NCBI GenBank assembly: GCA_019113165.1
Contig: DXHV01000041.1
Coordinates: 1 to 42,206 of the forward strand
Direction of reading: 5' to 3'
From: Candidatus Desulfovibrio intestinipullorum
GTDB taxonomy: Bacteria > Desulfobacterota > Desulfovibrionia > Desulfovibrionales > Desulfovibrionaceae
DNA length: 42,206 bases
A program made the position numbers and the translations under genes. The notes beneath the pieces are model-generated. The model made no database searches, was not told the origin of the DNA, and worked only from the letters and a program-made list of their open reading frames with translations. Position 1 is the stretch's first letter, and each line of letters begins with the position of its first letter. This document shows, one piece after another, positions 25,249 to 32,661 of the stretch.

Positions 25249-26676
25249 CTATCTCCCTGTCACAAAGCGTCCCATGCGCAGTATGGAGCACAGGAAGCTC
25301 ACCGAGCAGAGCACGCAGAAGACCATGAAGCTCATGTGCATGGCACTAATGAGGCTGGCACTGTTCTCGGGTCCGGGGACGGCGTCGCCCATGGTGAGCC
25401 TGAGGCAGAAGGTGGCAATGACCATGCTGAGCAGCATGCCGGCCGTGCGGCCCGTACCCACCAGGCCTGAGGCCTGGCTCATGTGGGCGGGATCCACGCT
25501 TGTCATGATCATGACGGTATTGGGCGTCACGAACAGGGCCATGCCCATGCCGTTGAGGACAAGGATGAGCGTGATGAACCACATGGGGCTGGCCCCATCC
25601 AGAAAGAGGGCCAGCACAAGGCTCGCAACGGCAAAGACGTTGCCTGTCAGGGCCACGGGCTCCGGGCCTATGCGATCCGAGAGCCAGCCGCCGGGCATGG
25701 TAAAGAGCACCTGCACCACGGGCTGCAGGAAGATGACCGTGCCCGCGAGATCCGAATTCATGCCCCGGGCGAACTGCAGGTAGAGGCTGTAGAAGAAGGT
25801 GAGGCTGAAGAGCGAGGCATAGAGCGAGAAGGAAGCGAGATTGCTCAGGACAAAAAGCCTGTTGTGAATGAGCACGCGGATGTCCAGCAGCGGCATGGTC
25901 GTTTTGAGCCTGTACTCCCAGACCAGAAAGACGACAGAGAGCGCCAGGCCTGCCAGCAGGACCAGGGGCCTGTACCGATCCGGCATGGATCCGGCACAGC
26001 CCTGCACAATCACAATCATGCTCGCGGCAAAGAGCACAAGGCCGGTCCAGTCATAGGGCAGCTCCGGGCTTTCGTACCACTCCCTGCGCACAAGCAGGAG
26101 CATGATCACAAAGCAGAACATGGCCCAGAGGGAAATGCCCCAGAAAAAGATCTTCCAGCCCCAGAGGACATTAACGTAGCCGCCGATGAGCGGGCCAATG
26201 GAGACGCCCACGTAGACGCCGGTGGAGGTGATGCCCAGCAGGCGTCCGCGCATGGCAGGCGGCGAGCAGGCCACCAGCATGGCCAGGGAGGAGGTGCAGA
26301 AGGCGGCCGTGCCCATGCCCTGGAAAAAGCGCAGGCCAATGACGGACTCTATGTTGGGCACAAGGCCCATGAGGGCCACGGTGGGCGCGAGAATGACCGC
26401 ACTGGCCAGACACACCTTTCTGCGCCCCCACTTGTCCCCGGCCCGGCCCATGGCCAGGTTGAAGATGGCCAGGGCCATGCAGTACACCGTGCTTACAAGG
26501 CCCAGTTCCGTGGCCGAACAGGAAAAGGTGCGGCCCATGGCCGGCAGAAGCACGGCCACGCCGGACTGCAGGAAGGGCGTGAGCAGCTGCATGGCCAGCA
26601 CGGCGACAATGAGGCCCTTGAGGGTCCGCCTGTCGTCTGCAGAAAGAGACGGAGAAGAATCGGGGGAAAAAGGCAT
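25249..26676 (-). CDS. MFS drug-efflux transporter (DHA2-like)
   Basis: A 475-aa major facilitator protein with about 14 hydrophobic helices, starting LKGLIVAVLAMQLLTPFLQSG. Motif A is GRAGDKWGRRKV in the first cytoplasmic loop and motif C-like GVYVGVSIGPLIGG lies in helix 5. These are typical of the 14-helix DHA2 family that exports drugs by proton exchange; the actual substrate is unknown. ATG 26676 begins MPFSPDSSPSLSADDRRTLK. The frame is open about 700 bp further upstream, but that translation lacks coding character. The start has no strong ribosome site. About 95 bp upstream lies the TauE/SafE remnant, with a likely shared promoter. Confidence 0.88.
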   Translation of the reverse strand: MPFSPDSSPSLSADDRRTLKGLIVAVLAMQLLTPFLQSGVAVLLPAMGRTFSCSATELGLVSTVYCMALAIFNLAMGRAGDKWGRRKVCLASAVILAPTVALMGLVPNIESVIGLRFFQGMGTAAFCTSSLAMLVACSPPAMRGRLLGITSTGVYVGVSIGPLIGGYVNVLWGWKIFFWGISLWAMFCFVIMLLLVRREWYESPELPYDWTGLVLFAASMIVIVQGCAGSMPDRYRPLVLLAGLALSVVFLVWEYRLKTTMPLLDIRVLIHNRLFVLSNLASFSLYASLFSLTFFYSLYLQFARGMNSDLAGTVIFLQPVVQVLFTMPGGWLSDRIGPEPVALTGNVFAVASLVLALFLDGASPMWFITLILVLNGMGMALFVTPNTVMIMTSVDPAHMSQASGLVGTGRTAGMLLSMVIATFCLRLTMGDAVPGPENSASLISAMHMSFMVFCVLCSVSFLCSILRMGRFVTGR

Positions 26677-26771
26677 GGCACAATCACCAGGAAAGCGGCA
26701 GACAGGGCGCGGCAGGCAGCGCCTGAAAACAAGGGAACGGAACGAGGCCCTGATGTGCAGAAAAAGGGGGC

Positions 26772-27074
26772 TCAGGACTGCAGGAAGGCTCTGGCCAGCA
26801 GGGAAAAGGCGCCAAGGAGCACCATGACAAGAAGACAGCACTGGAAGATCCTCTGCGGGATGCGGCCTGCCACGGGCAGACCGGCCAGGGTGCCCAGGAG
26901 CACACCCGGAATGGCTGCCAGGGAGTGATGCACGACCGCCTTTTTCACAAGGCCTGCTGCCACGTCCAGGCCCGTGGCAAGACCCACGCTGAGGACAAAG
27001 AACACGCCCAGAATGCCCCGGGCCACGTTCCTGTCCCAGCGGTTCAGAACAAGGCCAGCGGTCAGGGATACCCC
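26772..27074 (-). pseudogene. TauE/SafE permease remnant, N-terminal part lost
   Basis: The frame, open from the in-frame stop near 27075, encodes ~100 residues: LTAGLVLNRWDRNVARGILG, a hydrophobic helix FFVLSVGLATGLDVAAGLV, then IPGVLLGTLAGLPVAG and a last helix CCLLVMVLLGAFSLLARAF. This is the C-terminal half of a TauE/SafE (sulfite or anion exporter) permease, which normally has ~250 residues and 7-8 helices. No start with a ribosome site lies inside the frame except GTG 27026. The promoter-like TTGCCC-17-TATAGA upstream survives, so the N-terminal half appears to have been deleted. An intact paralogue lies at 35238-36035. Confidence 0.65.
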
Positions 27075-27159
27075 TCACACTGCCTTCAAGCACAGGGAGC
27101 ATGCCATCCTTTTTTTGCGGGTGTCTCCGGGAACTCTGGGGACGCCTGCAGCGCTGTCT

Positions 27160-27188
27160 TCTATAGTGCAAAGCCCCCTGCCGGGCAA
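27160..27188 (-). promoter_or_regulatory. Putative promoter of the decayed permease
   Basis: On the minus strand TTGCCC (27188-27183), a 17-bp spacer and TATAGA (27165-27160), about 80 bp upstream of the TauE/SafE remnant and ahead of the MFS gene. It may now drive the MFS transporter. Confidence 0.5.
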
Positions 27189-27618
27189 GATGGCTCAGGC
27201 TTTTCTTCGCACGAGCCCTGGACTTATTCCGCAGGGATCGAAGACAGGTGGTGCATCCTGCGTGGTCTTGCCATACGTGACGGGTACGGCGCTCTCTTCT
27301 CAAAACAGCCTGAAGTTTTTTGGCTCTTCGTGGCTTTCTGTGGGTATCCTCAAAGGCGCTTTCCCTTGGAGCGTCTGGCATCGGTAGGCAGGGAAACAGT
27401 CTCCACGGCTTCAGAAAACTAACTGCTAAATACTATTGATAAATTCTCTGAAGATATCTTTGCAGTGCGGACAGTGGCAACTGCCCTCAGAGATGGAAAT
27501 AGTTCCTGGAGAGAAGGCTAATGAGGGGATTGGGGCCCTTACCCACAAATCCCCCCGAAGAGCCAGTTTTTTTCACGGGCACGACCTGCCAGCAAGAAAA
27601 GGTAATCGTGGCCCATAG

Positions 27619-27638
27619 CGCTGTATCACTCTACAGCG
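27619..27638. promoter_or_regulatory. Operator-like inverted repeat upstream of the DUF362 gene
   Basis: CGCTGTA (27619-27625) and TACAGCG (27632-27638) form a perfect 7-bp dyad with 6-bp spacing (TCACTC), about 170 bp before the DUF362 start. The size and spacing suit a dimeric regulator. No promoter can be placed near it with confidence. Confidence 0.4.
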
Positions 27639-27806
27639 TACCCCCAATTCTGAACGAAAGCGATCCCCTGAGCAAATCAGGCAAAAAAATGCAAGGAATG
27701 TTCCTTGCTTCCCCTGCCGGACAGGATAATCTTCCTGGAAAAGCAGTCAGACGGGCGCAGCATCCGGGGAGATGCCTGCCGTCTGTGACAAATAGAGGAG
27801 TGTGCC

Positions 27807-28793
27807 ATGAAAAGTCAGCACAACATGTCGCGCAGAACCTTTGTGAAAACAAGTTCCGTGGTCATGGGCGGTCTTGCCCTTGGGGGCATGCCGCTGGAGA
27901 CACACGCAGCTGAAAAGACGGCGATGGTGTTTTTCTGCCCCACCATCACCCCTGAGAGCCTTGTGGCCATGTACGAGGCTCTGAACCATCCTCTGAAGGA
28001 CAAGGTTGCAGTGAAGATTTCCACCGGCGAACCCGGCGGGCACAACTTCCTGCAGCCTGCTCTCATAGCTCCGCTGGTGAACAAGCTGCACGGAACCATT
28101 GTGGAGTGCTGCACGGCCTACAAGGGCAGGCGTCTCGATCCCAAAGAACACTGGAAGGCCATTGAGGAGCACGGCTTCAAGGCCATCGCTCCCTGCGACA
28201 TCATGGACGAATTTGGCGATATGTCCATTCCGGTGAAGGACGGCTTCCATCTCAAGGAAAACCTCGTGGGCAAGCATCTGGCCAGCTACGGATCCATTCT
28301 GATGCTCTCCCATTTCAAGGGACATGCCATGGCCGGTTTTGGCGGCGCCCTGAAGAACATGAGCATCGGCATTGCCTCCACCAGAGGCAAGACCAGTATC
28401 CACACCGCCGGCGTGACAAGGGATTACACGCAGCTTTTCGCCAACCTGCCCAGGCAGGATGCCTTCCTCGAATCCATGGCAGACGCCTGCAAGGCGGTCA
28501 TGGCTTACAAGGGGGCTGAAAACATCGTCTACATCAACATTGCCAACAGGCTCTCCGTGGACTGCGACTGCGACTCGCACCCCGAGGAACCCCAAATGGG
28601 CGATCTCGGCATCTTTGCTTCCACGGATCCCGTGGCCCTGGATCAGGCCTGCTATGACGCTGTCGTGAACGCCAAGGATCCCGGCAAGGCCGCTCTCATA
28701 GAGCGCATGGATTCGCGTCACGGCATCCACACTGTGGAAGCTGCGGCACAGCACGGACTTGGCGTTCGCAAGTACGAGATTGTGACCCTGTAG
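27807..28793 (+). CDS. Tat-exported DUF362 protein
   Basis: A 328-aa protein with a twin-arginine signal: MSRRTFVKTSSVVMGGLALGG, cleavage after HAA. The mature part contains SIGIASTRGKTSIHTAG and VYINIANRLSVDCDCDSHP, the conserved core of DUF362. STDPVALDQACYDAVV near the C-terminus is also typical. Many DUF362 proteins bear a ferredoxin domain; this one has no CxxCxxCxxxC cluster, only the CDCDSH segment and a few further Cys. Tat export implies a cofactor bound before export, probably Fe-S or other metal. GAGGAG precedes ATG 27807. It is a single gene, with a strong terminator behind it; the function is unknown. Confidence 0.88.
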   Translation: MKSQHNMSRRTFVKTSSVVMGGLALGGMPLETHAAEKTAMVFFCPTITPESLVAMYEALNHPLKDKVAVKISTGEPGGHNFLQPALIAPLVNKLHGTIVECCTAYKGRRLDPKEHWKAIEEHGFKAIAPCDIMDEFGDMSIPVKDGFHLKENLVGKHLASYGSILMLSHFKGHAMAGFGGALKNMSIGIASTRGKTSIHTAGVTRDYTQLFANLPRQDAFLESMADACKAVMAYKGAENIVYINIANRLSVDCDCDSHPEEPQMGDLGIFASTDPVALDQACYDAVVNAKDPGKAALIERMDSRHGIHTVEAAAQHGLGVRKYEIVTL

Positions 28794-28818
28794 TCTGCTC
28801 TTCGTTTCTGAACCTTTC

Positions 28819-28865
28819 GAGGCACTTCCCAAAAAGCTCTTTACGGGAGGTGCCTCTTGTTTTTG
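28819..28865 (+). terminator. Terminator of the DUF362 gene
   Basis: Left arm 28819-28830 (GAGGCACTTCCC) pairs with 28845-28856 (GGGAGGTGCCTC) with one G-T pair, followed by TTGTTTTTG. It ends 26 bp after the stop codon begins. Confidence 0.85.
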
Positions 28866-28935
28866 CGGCAGGGCGACAGAAGACCGTTCACACAAGCGCT
28901 CTGCACGCGTTTCCTTCTCCTGGGGCACAAAAAAG

Positions 28936-29165
28936 CTTCGGCTTATGTTTCCCCACGGATGCTGTCTCTGTCTTGTCCCGCGCTGTTCTGTTCTCTTCCC
29001 GCACGCGTTCCCAAAAGAGAAAAGCTTCGTTCTTTCTCCCTTTCCGGTTTTCTCCAGGCGTCAGGTCTGCACAGGCCTCAGGCTTATGCTTTTCGCACGT
29101 GCTGTTTCTGTCCTGCACTTTTCTCGCACACGCGCAAAAAAGGGAGAAGCTTTTTCTCTTCTCCC
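28936..29165. repeat. Diverged two-copy repeat behind livF
   Basis: Two ~85-105-bp blocks (about 28940-29040 and 29081-29165) share, in the same order, GGCTTATG, GCTGT.TCTGTC, GCACGCG or GCACACGCG, an A-run, and a GAGAAAGCTT-type hairpin ending CTCCC. They look like an old tandem duplication of a terminator region. No gene lies in this 400-bp interval. Confidence 0.6.
29136..29165 (-). terminator. Terminator of the liv operon
   Basis: On the minus strand GGGAGAAG (29165-29158) and CTTCTCCC (29149-29142) form a perfect 8-bp stem followed by six T (29141-29136). It lies 35 bp after the livF stop. A second, weaker copy of the same hairpin sits near 29013-29040. Confidence 0.9.
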
Positions 29166-29199
29166 CATGTCGAAATGTCCCGCTTTGATGCAAAAACAG

Positions 29200-29910
29200 C
29201 TATCCGCCCAGGTAGGCTTCGCGCACGCTGGGATTGGCCAGCAGGGCCTGGGCCGTGTCGTGCATGACCACATTGCCCACCTCCAGCACGTAGCCCCGGT
29301 TGGCAAGCCTGAGGGCAGCCCGTGCGTTCTGCTCGACCAGAAGCACGGTCACGCCGTTTTCGCTGATGCGGCGTATGGTCTGAAAGATGCTTTTGACAAG
29401 AAGCGGTGCGAGCCCTAGCGACGGCTCGTCCAGAAGAAGGAGGCGCGGCTGGGCCATGAGGGCCCGGCCCATGGCCAGCATCTGCTGCTCGCCTCCGGAC
29501 AGGGTGCCTGCCAGTTGCTCGCGGCGTTCCTCAAGGCGCGGAAAGAGCTCGAAAATCCACCGCAGGGTGGACTCCTTCTGGGCTTCGTTGTTCACCAGGA
29601 AGGCGCCGAGACGCAGATTTTCCTCCACTGTCATGGTGCCGAAGACCCTGCGGCCCTCGGGCGACTGGGCTATGCCCAGGCCCACCACCTCATGGCTCTG
29701 ATACTTGCCCAGATCCTTGCCATCGAAGCGTATGGTGCCGGACTTGGCGTTGACAAGGCGGCTTATTGACATAAGCGTTGTGCTCTTGCCTGCGCCGTTG
29801 GCACCAAGGAGGGTCACAATCTCGCCCTCGTCCACCTGCAGGGAAATGCCGTGCAGGACTTCCACCCGGCCATAACAGACGTGCAGATCCTCGATTTCCA
29901 AAAGTGCCAT
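29200..29910 (-). CDS. livF: Branched-chain amino acid ABC transporter ATPase LivF
   Basis: One of two cytoplasmic ATPases of the LIV importer. The 236 residues hold Walker A GANGAGKSTTL, Q-loop GIAQSPEGRRVFGTMTVEENL (typical of LivF, with the EGR-F motif), signature LSGGEQQMLAMGRAL, Walker B LLLLDEPSLGLAP and H-loop VLLVEQNA. Its ATG shares one base with the livG stop (TGATG), indicating translational coupling. It is the last gene of the livKHMGF operon, with a strong terminator behind it. Confidence 0.95.
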   Translation of the reverse strand: MALLEIEDLHVCYGRVEVLHGISLQVDEGEIVTLLGANGAGKSTTLMSISRLVNAKSGTIRFDGKDLGKYQSHEVVGLGIAQSPEGRRVFGTMTVEENLRLGAFLVNNEAQKESTLRWIFELFPRLEERREQLAGTLSGGEQQMLAMGRALMAQPRLLLLDEPSLGLAPLLVKSIFQTIRRISENGVTVLLVEQNARAALRLANRGYVLEVGNVVMHDTAQALLANPSVREAYLGG

Positions 29911-30689
29911 CAGTATTCCTCGTCGTCGCCGTCGTCCGTGCCCAGATAGGCCTCAATCACGTCCGGATTGCTCTTGACGGTCTCGGGATCGCCCTTGGCA
30001 ATGACATTGCCGTGCTCCAGAACCACCAGTTTCTCGCAGATCTTCATGACAAGGCGCATGTCGTGCTCTATGAGCAGCACCGTGATGCCCCGCTCCCTGA
30101 TGGCGGCAATGACATCCACAAGGCTTGCCGTTTCCTGATCGTTCATGCCGCCGGCAGGCTCGTCCAGGATGAGCAGCTCGGGATCCGAGGCCAGGGCCCT
30201 GGCAATTTCCAGCAGGCGCTGGCTGCCGTAGGCAAGGCTGCCCGCTTCCTCCTGCCAGAAGCGATCAAGGCCCACAAAATGGAGCTCCTGCAGGCAGCGT
30301 TCCACCGCCGCCTCTTCCTCGCGCCGCTGGGCAGGGGTGTGGAAGAGCGAGGAAAGCAGGCCCGACTTGAGGCGGCAGTGCCTGCCTGCCAGCACGTTTT
30401 CCAGCACGCTCAGCTTGCCGAACAGGCGGATGGCCTGGAAGGTGCGGGCAATGCCCAGCTCCACCACCTTGTGGGGCTTCTTGCCGCGTATGCTCTTGCC
30501 GCGAAAGAGGATGTCCCCGCTTTCCGGAACGTAGTTGCCGGTAATGCAGTTGAACACTGTCGTCTTGCCGGCGCCATTGGGACCGATGAGGCCGACAATG
30601 GAGCCCTTTTCCACAGTGAAATCCACCTCGTTCAGGGCAACGAGGCCACCAAAGATCTTGGTGATGTCACAGACTTCCAGAAGACTCAC
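29910..30689 (-). CDS. livG: Branched-chain amino acid ABC transporter ATPase LivG
   Basis: Second ATPase of the LIV importer, 259 aa. Walker A GPNGAGKTTVFNCITG, family-specific GIARTFQAIRLFGKLSVLENVL, signature LAYGSQRLLEIARAL (variant of LSGGQ, as usual in LivG), Walker B LLILDEPAGGMN and VLLIEHDMRLV. Start is GTG 30689, overlapping the livM stop by four bases (GTGA). The C-terminal acidic tail GTDDGDDEEY is notable and may contact other subunits. Confidence 0.95.
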   Translation of the reverse strand: MSLLEVCDITKIFGGLVALNEVDFTVEKGSIVGLIGPNGAGKTTVFNCITGNYVPESGDILFRGKSIRGKKPHKVVELGIARTFQAIRLFGKLSVLENVLAGRHCRLKSGLLSSLFHTPAQRREEEAAVERCLQELHFVGLDRFWQEEAGSLAYGSQRLLEIARALASDPELLILDEPAGGMNDQETASLVDVIAAIRERGITVLLIEHDMRLVMKICEKLVVLEHGNVIAKGDPETVKSNPDVIEAYLGTDDGDDEEY

Positions 30690-31702
30690 AGCGTTTTCTC
30701 CTGCGTTGTCGAAGGCCTTGCGTCACTGTCCTGAGCCCTGGCCATGCGATCCAGAACGGCCCTGGCCTTTTTGTAGACACGCGGCAGGGGCGGCAGCAGG
30801 CCCTGCGGACGCCAGACCATCATGAGCATCATGGCCAGACCGAAGAAGAGCATGCGCGATTCCGTCAGCCCGCGCATGAGCTCGGGCAGGCCGATGAAGA
30901 GGAAGGCGCTGACCAGAACCCCGAGCTGGCTGCCGCCGGAGAGAATGACCACGGCAAAGATGATGACCGATTCCATGAAGTTGAAGGAGGCAGGCGCAAT
31001 GGTCAGCATCTTGGCAGAATAGAGCGTGCCTGCCATGCCGGCCCAGAAGGCGCCCAGCACGAAGGCCATGAGCTTGTAGTGGGAGACGTCCACGCCACAG
31101 CCCTCGGCGGCTATGTCATCGGCCTTGATGTAGTTGAGGGCGCGGCCCACGCGGGAGTTCCACAAAAAGTGGAAGAGGAGCAGGCTCAGGCCGCACATGC
31201 CCCAGACAAGATAGTAGAAGTGGATGCTCTTGAAGATGCGGAAGCCTGCCACCGTGGGTCTGGAGATGCCGAAGATGCCGTTGGACCCGCCGGTGATGCC
31301 GAAGATGTCATTGACCAGGGCAATGCGCACGATTTCCACGATGCCGATGGTCACGATGAGCAGGTAGTCGCCGCGCAGATGGATGATGGGCCTGGCCACC
31401 ACCAGGGCCACCAGGCCGGCCGCGCAGCCTGCCAGGGGCATGGTCCAGAAGATGGGCCACTGGAACATGGTGTTGAGGATGGCCGTCGTGTAGGCGCCCA
31501 CGGCATAGAAGGCCGCATGGCCCATGTGAAAGATGCCGGCCTGTCCCAGGATGACGTTGAGGGACAGGGCCAGGAGGGCATAGAGGCCTATGCTGACGCA
31601 GACATCCGTCCAGTAGTTGTTCACAAGCAGGGGCAGGACAGCCAGAACAAGCCCCAGGGCAATACAGGATGCCAGGCGTATGGTACGTGCGTTGAGACTC
31701 AT
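30686..31702 (-). CDS. livM: Branched-chain amino acid ABC permease LivM
   Basis: Membrane subunit of the LIV importer, 338 aa. About nine hydrophobic helices are visible, beginning IRLASCIALGLVLAVLPLLV, with family landmarks YALLALSLNVILGQAGIFHMGHAAFYAVGAY and the EAA-type ALNYIKADDIAAEGCGVDV. The last ~30 residues are hydrophilic. It overlaps livH by four bases (ATGA at 31699-31702), a coupled arrangement. Substrates are probably leucine, isoleucine or valine, but related systems also import other amino acids or amides. Confidence 0.95.
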   Translation of the reverse strand: MSLNARTIRLASCIALGLVLAVLPLLVNNYWTDVCVSIGLYALLALSLNVILGQAGIFHMGHAAFYAVGAYTTAILNTMFQWPIFWTMPLAGCAAGLVALVVARPIIHLRGDYLLIVTIGIVEIVRIALVNDIFGITGGSNGIFGISRPTVAGFRIFKSIHFYYLVWGMCGLSLLLFHFLWNSRVGRALNYIKADDIAAEGCGVDVSHYKLMAFVLGAFWAGMAGTLYSAKMLTIAPASFNFMESVIIFAVVILSGGSQLGVLVSAFLFIGLPELMRGLTESRMLFFGLAMMLMMVWRPQGLLPPLPRVYKKARAVLDRMARAQDSDARPSTTQEKTL

Positions 31703-32604
31703 AGCTTGTCCGCCGTGCGCTCACCAAGGAGGCCCGTGGGCCGGACGATGAGAATGAGGATGAGCACGAAGAAGGCCACGGCGTCCTTCCAGGCCACGGC
31801 AAAGTAGGCAGAGGCCATGGCCTCCACCACGCCGAGCAGGAGACCGCCCACCATGGCGCCGGGGATGTTGCCGATGCCGCCCAGGATGGCGGCCGTGAAG
31901 GCCTTCAGGCCGTAGGACCAGCCCATGAGGAAGTCTATCTGGCCGTAGTAGATGCCAACCAGGATGCCTGCGGCGCCGCCAAGGCCGGGGCCTATGAGAA
32001 AGACCAGGGAAATGATGCGGTTGACATTGATGCCCATGAGCCTGGCGGCTCCCTGGTCAATGGCAACGGCGCGGATGGCTGCACCGACCTTTGTGTGCAG
32101 CATGAACACCTGCAGGGCCACCATGAGCACGATGCTGACCACAATGACCAGCAGGCGCATGCCCGGAATGTTGAAGCCCATGATGGTCACGGTAAAGTCC
32201 GGGCGCAGAAAATCGGGATAGACGAAGACACGCGCACCGTAGATGAGCATGAGGGCGTTCTCGAAGAAGATGGACGCACCCAGGGCACTGACAACAGCAG
32301 ACAGACGGCCTGCACTGCGCAGGGGGCGGTAGGCCACCCGTTCAAGCAGGTAGCCGATGAGGGCCACCATGAGCGCAACCAGGACAAAGACCAGGAGCAC
32401 GGCGGCAAAGGGGGGCAGCATCTGGGCCAGATGACAGCTGACAAGCAGCGTCAGGCCGAGATAGGCACCGACGGCAAAGAGATCGCCATGGGCAAAGTTG
32501 ATGAGCTTGAGGACGCCATAGACCATGGTATAGCCCAGGGCCACCAGGGCATAGATGCCGCCTACGGCAAGTCCGTTCAGAAGCTGTTGAACAAAGAATT
32601 CCAT
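31699..32604 (-). CDS. livH: Branched-chain amino acid ABC permease LivH
   Basis: The other membrane subunit, 301 aa, with eight or so helices. The N-terminus LLNGLAVGGIYALVALGYTMVYGVLKLINFAHGDLFAVGAYLG is almost diagnostic for LivH. The coupling loop RAVAIDQGAARLMGINVNRII resembles the family's EAA-like motif. It starts 57 bp after livK; that gap contains a GNRA-loop hairpin. The ribosome site before ATG 32604 is weak, which may help set a lower level than for livK. Confidence 0.95.
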   Translation of the reverse strand: MEFFVQQLLNGLAVGGIYALVALGYTMVYGVLKLINFAHGDLFAVGAYLGLTLLVSCHLAQMLPPFAAVLLVFVLVALMVALIGYLLERVAYRPLRSAGRLSAVVSALGASIFFENALMLIYGARVFVYPDFLRPDFTVTIMGFNIPGMRLLVIVVSIVLMVALQVFMLHTKVGAAIRAVAIDQGAARLMGINVNRIISLVFLIGPGLGGAAGILVGIYYGQIDFLMGWSYGLKAFTAAILGGIGNIPGAMVGGLLLGVVEAMASAYFAVAWKDAVAFFVLILILIVRPTGLLGERTADKL

Positions 32605-32623
32605 AATGTACGGGTACGCAAAG

Positions 32624-32643
32624 AGGAGGGCTTGCGCCCTCCT
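32624..32643 (-). promoter_or_regulatory. Intercistronic hairpin between livK and livH
   Basis: On the minus strand AGGAGGGC (32643-32636), tetraloop GCAA and GCCCTCCT (32631-32624) give a perfect 8-bp stem closed by a GNRA loop. TCTTTG follows, a poor T-run, so it should end only part of the transcripts or shield the livK mRNA 3' end. That would yield excess binding protein over membrane subunits. Confidence 0.65.
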
Positions 32644-32661
32644 TCCTGATTCGATGCTTTT

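Larger units (their letters stand above)
27075..27806. other. Gene-poor interval
   Basis: About 730 bp without a convincing gene. The several open frames lack coding composition or ribosome sites and overlap each other on both strands. It holds the remnant's likely promoter, an operator-like inverted repeat (27619-27638), and, just before 27807, the ribosome site of the DUF362 gene. It probably represents decayed DNA. Confidence 0.5.

Noticed and set aside
26677-27381. N-terminal extension of the MFS transporter
   Set aside because: Residues before 26676 are Arg/Gly/Pro/Cys-rich and overlap the TauE/SafE remnant in another frame; no ribosome site supports them.
27521-27913. 130-codon plus-strand frame ahead of the DUF362 gene
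   Set aside because: Overlaps the true DUF362 start in another frame and has no coding-like composition.
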